The translations under genes were made by a program, and so were the position numbers. Below, piece after piece: positions 53,651-63,050 of a stretch of 64,000 nucleotides of DNA. The DNA comes from Haematococcus lacustris (Eukaryota; Chlorophyta; Chlorophyceae; Chlamydomonadales; Haematococcaceae): NCBI GenBank assembly GCA_030144725.1, contig JASKMD010000016.1, positions 2,589,573 through 2,653,572 on the forward strand, written 5' to 3'. How positions within the stretch are numbered: the stretch's first letter is position 1; every line of letters begins with the position of its first letter. Below the pieces are notes generated by a model. The model did no database searches, was not told the DNA's origin, and worked only from the letters and a program-made list of their open reading frames with translations.

Positions 53651-54119
53651 AAGGCGCTTTCCTGCTCCTGGTCATAACCATGACAGGATTGCTGGCAGGA
53701 GTATCAGGTATGCGTGACAGAGGGTCAGCAGGGTTAGTATCACCAGGTAGATACTCAATGGTAAAATCATACCGGGAGAGAAACTCCAACCACCTGGTTT
53801 GGCGTCTTGACAAGACCTTCTGAGTTTTTAATGCTACCAAAGGTTTGTGGTCTGTGTACAATGTGAAGGGGACACCTTCCAGGTAGCACCGCCATTCTTT
53901 ACATGCAGTAATAATTGCAAGTAGTTCTTGTTCACCAGTGGTATAGTTCTTTTCAGCTGGAATCAGCTTCTTGCTTAAATAAGCCAGAGGATAACCCTCC
54001 TGCATGAGTACTGCTCCTACGCCTTGCAAAGAGGCGTCACAGTAAACCTGAAATGGTTTGGTAATATCTGGAATTTTGAGTAAAGGTACTCTTAGAAATA
54101 GCATGCTTAAGAGCATCAA
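53472..54119 (-). CDS. Pol, RNase H part (frame 2)
   Basis: The RNase H domain follows RT: PFQVYCDASLQGVGAVLMQ, YLSKKLIPAEKNYTTGEQELLAI, LEGVPFTLYTDHKPLV, RRQTRWLEFLSRYDF and PGDTNPADPLSR. The acidic residues in CDAS, GEQE and YTDH match the family. Homology begins just inside the frame, at the point where the RT frame loses it (near 54085), and is lost again near 53655, where the integrase frame takes over. The two breaks are single-base frame changes in the same direction. Confidence 0.9.
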   Translation of the reverse strand: MMLLSMLFLRVPLLKIPDITKPFQVYCDASLQGVGAVLMQEGYPLAYLSKKLIPAEKNYTTGEQELLAIITACKEWRCYLEGVPFTLYTDHKPLVALKTQKVLSRRQTRWLEFLSRYDFTIEYLPGDTNPADPLSRIPDTPASNPVMVMTRSRKAPFGGGGSWCGTACSACLSAAAAGATASAGSGTASTPTSFTCAPFARCQYDRAAAGSVCSR

Positions 54120-55830
54120 AAGCTTTTAACTTATCATCAGGCCATTTGTGCCAATTGAAATCTGTACCTGCTTTACCAGTCAGGTCAGTAAGTGGTGCTG
54201 AAATAGCACTGAAATTGTGTACAAATTTGCGCACAAAATTTGCAGCACCAAGGAACTGCTGCATGGCAGTTAGACTGCGTGGCACAGGCCAGGAAGTAAT
54301 AGACTTCACTTTATCAGGGTCAACAGCTATGCCCTGGTCACTCACAATGTGACCCAGGAATTTAAGTGCAGTTTTAAGGAACTCACATTTAGATAATTTA
54401 GCTTTAAACTGATGCTTTCGTAATAACTCAAGAACTCTCCTCAAATGTGTGAAGTGTTCTGGTACATTTTTGGACATGATGAGGATATCATCTATGTACA
54501 CTAATGCACAGTCATTAATGACATCAGCAAAAGCATTGTTCATTACACGCTGAAACGTGGCTGGTGCATTGGTTAGGCCAAAGCACAGAACTTTAAACTG
54601 ATAGAGGCCACTGGGTGTCCTGAAGGCTGTCTTAGGGACATCCTCATCAGGGATCCTGATCTGGTGATATCCAGCTTGCAGGTCAAGTGATGAGAACACT
54701 GTACACCCAGCCAACCTGTCAAACAGGTCATCCACTCGAGGTAGTGGGTATTGATCCCTAAGTGTGATTTTGTTCAGCTGACGATAGTCTACACACATCC
54801 TCAACTCACCTGATTTCTTTTTGACAAAGAGGACAGGGGCAGCGTAGGGAGAGGAGGAGGGTTCGATGATGCCCTGCTCCAAGAAGGCTGCTACCTGCTT
54901 TTTCATTTCCAACAGCTCTGGCTGGCTCATCTTATATGATGGCAAAGCTGGTGGCTTACAGCCAGGCTGAAGGGGAATGGTGTGTCCCACTGGACGTTGA
55001 GGGGGTAGAGTATTGAAAGGGGCGAAGACATCGTCGTACTCAGATATGAGTGCTGTCAGCTGAGCTGCCACGGCAGGGGGTATAGAGGTTGGGTAATTGA
55101 TAGGTGAGTTAGAGGGTGAGGTAGTTGATTGAGAGAGGGGGTCAGGGTCATTGGACAGCAAATTAGCTGGATTAGGGGTTGGGTGAACGGACAGCACACT
55201 TGCTGGGGTAGGGTTGATGGGCTGAGACGAGATGAGGGCAACCAGGGACTGGCCGCCTTTCCTTAACCACCTGTAAGCCACTTTTGCTGACACAGTGGCT
55301 TGCTTATGTTTTGCCAGGATATGAGCACAATGGGGAGCCATAATTGGCGCTGCTGGCTCACATTTGAGTATTGTTTTAGCAGAAGCCATTTGTACTGTAA
55401 TAGTACGTGCTAGGTAGTCCAGCAGCACACCATTGGACTGAAGCCAGTCACTGCCCATTAAGATGTCGAAGGCAGAGAACATCTCAGGCATCACCAACAA
55501 CTCGACCCTGCAGCTCAGAGTCTGCACATTCAACTGGACGCTGCATGCATGCGTACAAACTACGGGCTGCCCATTAGCCACAAGGAACTCCTTGGGCTGC
55601 TTCAGTTTATAACTGGACAGCTGGTACTGCTCAACAGCAGCACAATTGATAAAGCTAGCAGCTGCCCCACTGTCAAACAGCAGAGTGCAATCATAGCCAT
55701 TCACTTTGCCAGAAAACGAGAAGTGTAACACACAGTCGTCTGCAGCAGGACCCTTGGGCATACATGCCTCCTCAGCGGGCACAGTGCTACAGGCACCAAC
55801 ACAGTTCTGACCGGCTGGTTGGGCAACACA
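54037..55830 (-). CDS. Pol, protease and reverse transcriptase part (frame 1)
   Basis: Open directly after the Gag TGA in the same frame. The aspartic protease active site is in TLLFDSGAAASFIN. The RT has LPPQRPVGHTIPL, ELRMCVDYRQLNKIT, DLQAGYHQIRI, FGLTNAPATFQRVM and the catalytic YIDDILIMS. Further down, FLGHIVSDQGIAVDPDK and QQFLGAANFVRKFV are the conserved thumb/connection region of Ty3/gypsy RTs. The frame leaves homology near 54085 and stops at 54037. The first GTG/ATG codons at 55782 and 55761 are possible independent starts, but the uninterrupted in-frame link to Gag is notable. Confidence 0.93.
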   Translation of the reverse strand, partial: CVAQPAGQNCVGACSTVPAEEACMPKGPAADDCVLHFSFSGKVNGYDCTLLFDSGAAASFINCAAVEQYQLSSYKLKQPKEFLVANGQPVVCTHACSVQLNVQTLSCRVELLVMPEMFSAFDILMGSDWLQSNGVLLDYLARTITVQMASAKTILKCEPAAPIMAPHCAHILAKHKQATVSAKVAYRWLRKGGQSLVALISSQPINPTPASVLSVHPTPNPANLLSNDPDPLSQSTTSPSNSPINYPTSIPPAVAAQLTALISEYDDVFAPFNTLPPQRPVGHTIPLQPGCKPPALPSYKMSQPELLEMKKQVAAFLEQGIIEPSSSPYAAPVLFVKKKSGELRMCVDYRQLNKITLRDQYPLPRVDDLFDRLAGCTVFSSLDLQAGYHQIRIPDEDVPKTAFRTPSGLYQFKVLCFGLTNAPATFQRVMNNAFADVINDCALVYIDDILIMSKNVPEHFTHLRRVLELLRKHQFKAKLSKCEFLKTALKFLGHIVSDQGIAVDPDKVKSITSWPVPRSLTAMQQFLGAANFVRKFVHNFSAISAPLTDLTGKAGTDFNWHKWPDDKLKAFDALKHAISKSTFTQNSRYYQTISGLL

Positions 55831-57681
55831 TCAGCGGCGGCGGTCACCCTTGCCACCCTGCTGCTTCCATCCACCCTTGCCTGGGCTGCGGTCACGCTTG
55901 CCTGGACCCCGTGGGGGACGGTCCCCAGCACCATGGCCAGAAGGAGGGCCCAGGGAGGAGGGGCGGGGGAACCCAGAGACCCGGCGGGCCTCCTCAGCAG
56001 ACAGGTGCTTGAGGTTGCAGTAGTCCCTGAAGTGGGCGGGGTTCCAGCAGTGGTGGCAGGCATGGCCAGGAGGTGGCCTGGGAGGGGCATCAGACACAGG
56101 GGCAGCAGGAGGAGGGGGCCGTGGAGGACGTCCACCACCCTGGCTGCTGTGGCGACTTCCACGGTGGCCACTGCTGCTGCTGCTGCTGACATCCCAGTAG
56201 GGGCCACGAGGGGCCGCAGGAGGAAATCCTCCAGCAGGAGCGGTGAAGCCTCTGATACGGTCCATCTGCTTGTGAGGCACAAAGGCAGCTACAGGTGGAG
56301 GAGGGCGACGTCCCCCAATGCTGGTGGATACTGCAAACAGCACCTTCTGCCCATTCACTGCAGCCTGGATAGCATCAGTGAGGGTGGGCTCAGCCATGAG
56401 TGCCAGGTCATGCACAACACGTCCCTGCAGCTCAGGGGTGAGACCCCTAATGAAGGTAGCCACAAGCATTGCAGGTGCCATGCAAGTCATGCCTGCAACA
56501 GTCAGGGTATTCCTGAACTCAGTGATGTACGCATTGAGGGTAGAACCAGCTGTCATGCGTAATGCACCTGGATCCAGCAGCTTCCTGCGGTGCACATCTG
56601 AGTCATTACGCAGGTCATCACCAGCCATCTCTTTAAAAGAGGTACGCAGGAATGACCAGGTGGGCCTAACGCCATGTGCAAGGATATGGGCATTCCTAGT
56701 GGCTGGATACCATACCTCACGGGCTTTGCCTGTCAGGAAGTTTGGCAGGGCATCAGCAGGGTCAATGCGCAAATATGCACAGTGGACTTCAAGGTCTTCA
56801 CAGAATATTTCTGCTACTCGAGAGGTGTTGAGGCACTGATCTGTCCATTTCTCAGGACCTGGAACCTTGACCCTGGGCAGAGATGCTGACACAGGTAAAG
56901 GGGACGCAACCTGAGATGAAGGTGCCTGTCCTACTGACAACGGGTGCGGCGCAACAGGTGCGACAGGTGCAGCAGGTGCGGTGGTGCCAGACGAGGCTGG
57001 TGCAGCAGGAGCAGGCTTTGCAGCAGAGGTGCCACTGCTACCATTCACAGCAGGTCGAGCTGACTGCGAATACTGGTTGCGTATGTCTGCCACAGTCTGC
57101 TCTCCACTCACCAGCGCATTCTGCAGGCCCTGGAGACGCTCCATCTCAGCGAGCTCCGCTCGGATCCGGACAGCTTCGTTCTGAGAAGCCTGGAGGTTCG
57201 CATTCGCTCCCACCAGCTGCTGGCGAAGCCTCTGAATCTCGTCAAATTGCGCAGTAGCCGCAGACGTGCCAACATCAGGCAGGATCGGGGCAGCTGTCAG
57301 GGCTCCTGCATAAGAGAGCGGGGCAGCTCCAGGGGCCGCCACAGCAGAAGGTGCTGGGCCAGCCGGAGGCTGAGCGGAGGACATAGCGTTCAGAGTCTGC
57401 AGGACGTTCTTCAGCAGATCCATAGCTTGAGCGGGCGGTAGACCAGTAACCCTCTCGATTTCCGCGAAGGCGGGGCTTGTGATAGGCACAGGAAGAGCGG
57501 GGGTGGTAATAGTTACCGTCGTGCCAGTAGTTGGCGCCCCAGTCGCAGCAGGAACCGCTGCTGGAACACCAGAGGTGGCGTTCGGAGTCGCTGGGGGCGG
57601 GGAGCCAGGAGTTTGGCTCCCAGGAGCAGGACGCTCCTGTCGTTTGTCTCCTCCAGGAGGAGGCTCCTTATTGGCAGTCAT
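55831..57681 (-). CDS. Gag
   Basis: 616 codons from ATG at 57681. The N-terminus is Pro/Ala/Thr-rich. A coiled-coil-prone stretch (about residues 145-195, with QRLRQQLVGANANLQASQN) precedes the capsid-like region (LPNFLTGKAREVWYPATRN, about residues 310-330; GSTLNAYITEFRNTLTVAG). A CCHC zinc knuckle CHHCWNPAHFRDYC is at about residues 542-555, then a basic Gly/Arg tail. It ends in TGA at 55833-55831, directly followed in frame by pol sequence. Confidence 0.92.
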   Translation of the reverse strand: MTANKEPPPGGDKRQERPAPGSQTPGSPPPATPNATSGVPAAVPAATGAPTTGTTVTITTPALPVPITSPAFAEIERVTGLPPAQAMDLLKNVLQTLNAMSSAQPPAGPAPSAVAAPGAAPLSYAGALTAAPILPDVGTSAATAQFDEIQRLRQQLVGANANLQASQNEAVRIRAELAEMERLQGLQNALVSGEQTVADIRNQYSQSARPAVNGSSGTSAAKPAPAAPASSGTTAPAAPVAPVAPHPLSVGQAPSSQVASPLPVSASLPRVKVPGPEKWTDQCLNTSRVAEIFCEDLEVHCAYLRIDPADALPNFLTGKAREVWYPATRNAHILAHGVRPTWSFLRTSFKEMAGDDLRNDSDVHRRKLLDPGALRMTAGSTLNAYITEFRNTLTVAGMTCMAPAMLVATFIRGLTPELQGRVVHDLALMAEPTLTDAIQAAVNGQKVLFAVSTSIGGRRPPPPVAAFVPHKQMDRIRGFTAPAGGFPPAAPRGPYWDVSSSSSSGHRGSRHSSQGGGRPPRPPPPAAPVSDAPPRPPPGHACHHCWNPAHFRDYCNLKHLSAEEARRVSGFPRPSSLGPPSGHGAGDRPPRGPGKRDRSPGKGGWKQQGGKGDRRR

Positions 57682-57710
57682 TTGCTTAGGGAGAAAGTGG
57701 CGTTAGTAGC

Positions 57711-57728
57711 AACGTCGGTCGGAAACCA
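57711..57728 (-). other. Primer-binding site
   Basis: Three bases after the 5' LTR, the sense strand reads TGGTTTCCGACCGACG, starting with the TGG that pairs with a tRNA CCA end. The tRNA identity was not determined. Confidence 0.6.
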
Positions 57729-57731
57729 AAA

Positions 57732-57939
57732 TGTAGCGTGCTAAGAGCAGCGCCGACAACCGATAACTACCTTCTTTCCCACAGCATGACACGGCCAGGG
57801 TTTAGAACGTTTCCCCCGAGGAGTCGAACCTCTGAAGCAGGTGTGCACGAAGGCCCACCTGCCCCTTTCGCCCACCATGTCACACTGCAGTACAGAAGTA
57901 CCGTGAGGCGAGCTAGGCTTCGAGGAGCCGTTCGCTACA
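57732..57939 (-). repeat. 5' LTR of the chromovirus
   Basis: 208 bp, identical by eye to the 3' LTR, with the same T-arm-like GGTTCGACTCC box. Outside it lies the CACAC target copy. Confidence 0.95.
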
Positions 57940-57944
57940 CACAC

Positions 57945-58264
57945 CCTTGTACTGTACCCTTGAAGCTGTCAGCATCCTCATCTTGCTCATAGCACTCCTT
58001 CACCAACCCCTCATCCAACACCAAGCACTCCCCCCTCATCACTTTTCCCCTGTCCCGGTGGGCCTTGCACGCACCAACTTGGGATGCAGGCTGTGTTTGC
58101 CTATTGTTGAAAGCAGTTGTCAGCTGTTGAGCCCTGCACGTGGCCAAGCCATCATAATCTGTCAGGACCATATCCCTGAGCTTATGCTTTAAGACTCCAC
58201 CCTCTGAGTCATGCCTGCCACATACACACATGCTACAAGGATGCCCACAGTGTGTGGGCACCAA
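57945..58264 (-). other. Hypothetical ORF interrupted by the retrotransposon
   Basis: A minus-strand frame from 58264 (MVPTHCGHPCSMCVCGRHD) through LKHKLRDMVLTDYDGLATC to an acidic YEQDEDADSFKG, reading into the target site. Its Cys/His spacing at the start is suggestive of metal binding but matches no family I can name. In the pre-insertion sequence the frame runs on a further 27 or so codons into 51812-51720. It may be an exon, a relic of another element, or chance. Confidence 0.3.
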
Positions 58265-60439
58265 TGCTCTGATTGAATCTCTTGTGGCCGCTGCACAGTG
58301 TAGCGTTCTGATCAGTCACAGGATATGACAACCCTGCCAGGGTGACTGCTGTGTACAATTGTTTGGTGCGCCCTGAATGTGGCAAGCTGGTGGTGTGCTA
58401 TATGATGGTGCCAGATTTACTCGGGCAACTGCTGATTTAGCAAAGCCAATGCCTCATGGGAGGGGGGAGGGCGCTGCTGCTCTAGGGGCTGGCCATGTAG
58501 TGAGTGTGGCTCCAGGGGCGGGCTTTGCATCTGCCGGGGTAGGGAGGGAGGAGGAGGTTGTTGCTTTTGGTGCATTCTGACGCAATCTCTATGCGCCAGG
58601 GGGGCAAGCCTTGCACGTTGGCATGCATCTACCACGCCGTCCATCAGCACGCTAGCGCGGCCAAAGACAATCAGGTAACGGCCGCGGCACGCATCCTCCC
58701 TCAGGCGCCCCCAACTAACAGAAAACCTACCCCTGGTAGTAGGACGACTGTAACTTTGCACTCACTGCGCCAAATACTATGCTGGATGATTCACAATGTA
58801 GCCAACCCAGCCACCTACCTTTCACCCATACAGAATAAATATACGCTGAGTAGGCCGTGCACAGCAAAGCGTCAAAGTTAGTGATTCAAATTTGAGCGAG
58901 CGTGCGCGTCGACAGCAGCAGTCGGATCGGAAAGCGGTTGCAGCGATGTGGCACTGAGCCCACCTCCTCCCCATACCTGGAGGGCAATGCCACAGCTCGA
59001 CCATTTTGACTTACAACATGCTACTTACTAGGTTAAGCTCATCTACGACATTGTCACGAACGCTCATACTCAGATAAGGCAAAAGCTCACATTGGTCGGT
59101 GACCCCAACTCCCTTAGCCGATCTCAGGACCAGGGCCATGCAGTCAGTCGCACAACTCCACACCATGACCGAGTTTGGACTCGGCTCCTCTGAGAGTTAC
59201 ACTCCCCTACATGCCATCCACCTGCGCACAAAGTTTCATAGCTCAACTGCCACCGCACAGTGGTGCTCTGGGAGGGGTGGGCTGGGAGGGGTGGGCTAGA
59301 AGGGGGTGGGCTTGGGGAGGGGGCGAGGGGAAGGGCTGGGAGGGGGTGGGCAGGCTCAACGAGGTGGGCTCCTGCAATAATGGTTGAAGGGGGGGCGGGC
59401 ATGGTGGGTCGATGCATACCATGGCCTTGGATGTGCCTGGTGAACATGATGTAACTTTGAAAGTGTCAAACTGATTGAGGCCTGAGCTATTTGATGTGCA
59501 ATTTGTTTCAAGAGATGCACCAAGGGGTCAAGAACAAACATTACGTATCGCTTTTTCTATGGGTGCAGCGGGTGCAACACAGTGAAGGACACAGTGGAGG
59601 AGGGGGGGTGTAACCCGGTATTACCTTAGTGTGTGCCGACCCAAATGGTGTATTTGGCGAAAGCGAATACGCCCAGATGTTTCAATCACCCCGTCTAGGC
59701 GCCCTGCACGCCCGGCAGGCATCGCGATGGGTGTTGGCCGGACATTCCATTTGTGCACAACCAGCTCACTACGCTAGGTAGATGGGGTCACAGCGATGTG
59801 GCTCACCGTGCCAAGGAGACTCGTCTCGCCGCTGTGATTTGTTCGCGGGCACATGTGGCAGTACGCGAGCAAAGACTCCAATGGCTTGCGCTGATGGTCA
59901 GATGACGCGCATTGACTTGCGGCTACCAATGTGATAAACGCTATCGAAAACGATGCACTATTAAGAGAGTACTTGCATGCATATTACCAACCCCATGTTG
60001 GGGGCGCCTGATCCTCCCCCACTCTCTCAACCGTCACAAACCCATTTTTATTCTTGGCTGCAGTCCTGAAGCCACTAACAACACATCTTCTAGCATCTGG
60101 CTCATCCCTGGCTGTTGGATTGATGAGGTAAGGGTGATAGTATGTCAACGGGATCCTGCGCATAGAAACACATAAACATGTTTGCTCAACATGTCGAGTC
60201 TGAAAGTCGGGCAGGTGACTGTTGTGTGCTACACTCAGCTTCTCATGCCTGGCATGCGTTGCACAAGTGTTCACGCGAACTGACCTAGACAAGGTGAGGT
60301 ATATTACAAGGTTACTCACCTCCAGCTCACTGTTTTCAAGAGCTGATTGCATAGCTGCACTGCACACTTAAGCAAGTCAATGCACATATTCGTCATCCTT
60401 GGGGGGTAGTTGAAATTCTGTTGAAATTCTGAGTATTTG
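58265..60439. other. Gene-poor region
   Basis: No gene is assigned. A minus-strand frame at 58761-58417 (with GRYLIVFGRASVLMDGVV) is the least random-looking, but no domain is recognised. 59260-59400 is G-rich with repeated GGGGTGGGC words. Around 59650-59672 a small inverted repeat (GTATTTGGCGAAAGCGAATAC) is visible. Confidence 0.35.
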
Positions 60440-60570
60440 ACCAGTTGGAGCCTCGGCTATAGTACTGTAGTCTCCTACAGTTCTGTAGGCATTTACAGTA
60501 CCGTAGGCAGCTAGAGCACTGTAGCCTCCTACAGTACTGCAGGTACATACAGTACTGTAGGTCAGGTTCG
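60440..60570. repeat. CTGTAG/CTACAG hairpin repeats, minor array
   Basis: Irregular repeats of TACTGTAG-TCTC-CTACAGT type, each a short inverted repeat able to form a hairpin. Related to the regular array at 61690-61856. Confidence 0.75.
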
Positions 60571-61112
60571 ACAAGCTCTTTTGTGAAAAAGTCTCGATTT
60601 GCCATGCTGATCCAAACCACCATTTGCTACCGCAATTGCACCGTCAGCTTTTGCGTGCAGTAATAGTGAGAGGGCGTCTGAGCGCCGGGCCGTAGGCTCC
60701 ATATGGGCGTTCGTGCCTGAAGTTGTGTCCACGCAATAAGGTCGCTAAAGGGAGCTACGTATACACGTATAAAGTATAAGGCCGGGGCCCGTCTCTATCG
60801 CTAGCTAGGTCCGTTTAGTCGGTTGTACTGGGTAGCTCGGCTTCCCGGCTCCCGCAAAGCTGTGGATGTTGATGATGCCCCGCAATCACCACAACCTCCT
60901 GCACCGCACCCTCCTATCTAACATTGAAGAAGAAGAAGAAGAAGAAGAAGACTACTCCGGTATTCACCGGCGTGCATTAAGGGAGGAGCTACCGCCTGGG
61001 GCGCGGCCTGCTCCCACCAATCCTATCTAACATTGAGTGCCGCAGATTTTGCCTCAAAAACTGTTTGCGGGTGGCCCGTCTAGCCTTCAACCATCATCTA
61101 ACCTCACATCAT
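60571..61112. other. Intergenic with (GAA)n and a short direct repeat
   Basis: A (GAA)8 run lies at about 60926-60950. The 16-mer TCCTATCTAACATTGA occurs immediately before it (60911) and again at about 61020, about 110 bp apart, suggesting an insertion or local duplication. No gene recognised. Confidence 0.5.
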
Positions 61113-61351
61113 CACTCATAGAAATTAATCCCTGCATTCTTCCCTGCACTTTTGACCAACCTTGTCCGATCGGGCTAAAATTTTGATAGATGGTGTGTTG
61201 CAAAGAATAAAACATGTTGTTTTTTGAGGAAAAATTTCAAGACACAATATGTTTTATTTCCTGCAAAACACCATCTATCAAAATTTCAGCCCGATCGGAC
61301 AAGGTTGGTCAAGAATGCAGGGAAGAATGCAGGGACTAATCTGTAGGAGTG
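61113..61351. mobile_element. MITE, CACTCC-ended family (copy 3)
   Basis: 239 bp, the same length as copy 1. It starts CACTCATAGAAATTAATCC (two changes from copy 1), ends TGTAGGAGTG, and carries the same inner arms (CTTGTCCGATCGG, GATAGATGGTGT) and AT-rich centre. It is flanked by AT on both sides (61111-61112, 61352-61353), again a 2-bp duplication. Confidence 0.87.
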
Positions 61352-61689
61352 ATTACATCATGACACTTAGCCTACATCGTTATCAAACAACCACTTGTGT
61401 TCCTGCCAATCACTGCATGCATGGTATGGGCAAGGCCTTTTGCTCTTGCGAGGGATGGGCTCAAGGTCGGTACCGAATCCTTGAGGCTAAATAAGGCTAG
61501 GCAGGGCTGGGCTGGGCTCGACAACATAGGCACGCTTTGTTGTCAGCGCATTTGCACAACACTGTCGGGATAGCAAACGAGATTGGGCTACATTGAGTTG
61601 TTCCTGCATGGGGGTATAGGATGCATGGGGGTGAAGGATGCATGGATGGGGTGAAGGATGCATGGAGGTGAAGGATGCATGGGGGTGAA
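61352..61689. other. Spacer with GGATGCATGGGGGTGAA repeats
   Basis: Positions 61610-61690 carry four tandem copies of GGATGCATGGGGGTGAA-like sequence leading into the hairpin array. No gene recognised. Confidence 0.6.
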
Positions 61690-61856
61690 GGCAGGTACGG
61701 TACTGTAGGCAGCTACAATAGTGTAGGCAGCTGCAGTACTGTAGGCAGCTACAGTACCGTAGGCAGGTACAGTACTGTAGGCACTACAGTACTGTAGGCA
61801 GCTACAATACTGTAGGCAGCTACAGTGCTGTAGGCAGCTATAGTACTGTAGGCAGC
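61690..61856. repeat. 18-bp hairpin array TACTGTAGGCAGCTACAG
   Basis: About nine units. Each contains CTGTAG-GCAG-CTACAG, a perfect 6-bp inverted repeat with a four-base loop; several units have single-base changes (CCGTAG, CAATA). Confidence 0.92.
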
Positions 61857-62012
61857 AGCAGCAGGGGGGCAGCATGGGGGTAGCAGGGGGGCAGCAACAG
61901 CAGCAGGGAGCTAGCAGGGGGGCAGCGGGGGGGCAGCAGCAGCAGAAGCAGCAACAGTAGGGGGGCAGCAGCAACAGCAAGGGGGCAGCAGCAGCAGGGG
62001 GGCAACAGGAGG

Positions 62013-62043
<31 letters not shown>

Positions 62044-62201
62044 TACGGGGGCAGCAGCAGCAGCAGCAGCAGCAGCAGGGGGGCAACACGGGGCCAGCAA
62101 CAGCAACAGCAGCAGTAGGGGGGCAGCAGCAGCAGCAGGGGGGCAGCTGCAGCAACAGCAGCAGGGGAGCATCAGGGGGGCCAGCAACAGCAGCAGCAGC
62201 T

Positions 62202-62232
<31 letters not shown>

Positions 62233-62928
62233 TAGGGGGGCAGCATCATCACCATCATCAGCAGCAACAGCAGCAGCAGCAGTAGGGGGGCAGCAGCAGC
62301 AGTAGGGGGGCCGCAACAACAACAGTAGGGGGGCAGCAGTAGCAGCAACAACAGCAGCAGGGGGGCCGCAACAGCAACAATAGGGGGCAGTAGCAGCAAC
62401 AACAACAGTAGGGGGGCCGCAGCAGCAGCAGCAACATCAGGGGGGCAGCAACAACAGCAGCAGCAGCAGTGGTAGGGGGGCCGCTGCAGCAGCAGCAGCA
62501 GGGGGGCAGCATCAGCATCAACAGCAGTTTCAGGGGGGCCGCAACAGCAACAGTAGGGGGGCAGCAGCAACAACAACAGTAGGGGGGCCGCAGCAGCAAC
62601 AGCAACACGGGGGCAGCAGCAGCAGCAGCAGCAATAGGGGGGCCGCAGCAGCAGCAACAGCAGGGGGGCAGCAGCAGCAGCAGGGGGGCAGCAGCAACAA
62701 CAACAGTAGGGGGGCCGCAGCAGCAACAGCAACACGGGGGCAGCAGCAGCAGCAGCAGCAGCAATAGGGGGGCCGCAGCAGCAGCAACAGCAGGGGGGCA
62801 GCAGCAGCAGCAGGGGGGCAGCAGCAACAACAACAGCAGTAGGGGGGCCGCAACAGCAATAGTAGGAGGGGAAGCAGCAGCAGCAGCAGCAAGAGTAGGG
62901 GGGCCGCAGCAGCAGCAGCAGTAGGGGG

Positions 62929-62959
<31 letters not shown>

Positions 62960-63050
62960 GGGGGCCGCAGCAGCAGCAGAAGGGGGGCAGCAGCACCAGC
63001 AGCAGTAGGGGCGCAACAGCAGCAGGAGCGGCAGCAGCAGGAGATAAAGT
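61857..63050. repeat. CAG/CAA-GGGGGGC compound array
   Basis: About 1.2 kb of runs of CAG/CAA triplets punctuated by GGGGGGCAG or GGGGGGCCG. A larger tandem duplication of about 126 bp covers 62581-62706 and 62707-62832. Minus-strand ORFs of Leu/Pro/Cys runs up to 363 codons are compositional by-products. Confidence 0.95.

Larger units (their letters stand above)
51813..57939 (-). mobile_element. Complete Ty3/gypsy chromovirus (6.1 kb)
   Basis: LTRs of 208 bp at 51813-52020 and 57732-57939 read identically, with TG...CA ends, and CACAC flanks both sides (51808-51812, 57940-57944): an intact, recent insertion. On the minus strand the order is 5' LTR, primer-binding site, Gag, protease, RT, RNase H, integrase, chromodomain, polypurine tract, 3' LTR. 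Gag and Pol are in the same frame across one TGA, and Pol is cut by two frame changes (near 54085 and near 53655). Individual parts are listed separately. Confidence 0.95.

Noticed and set aside
55819..56562. Plus-strand ORF opposite Gag
   Set aside because: Antisense shadow of the Gag zinc-knuckle region.
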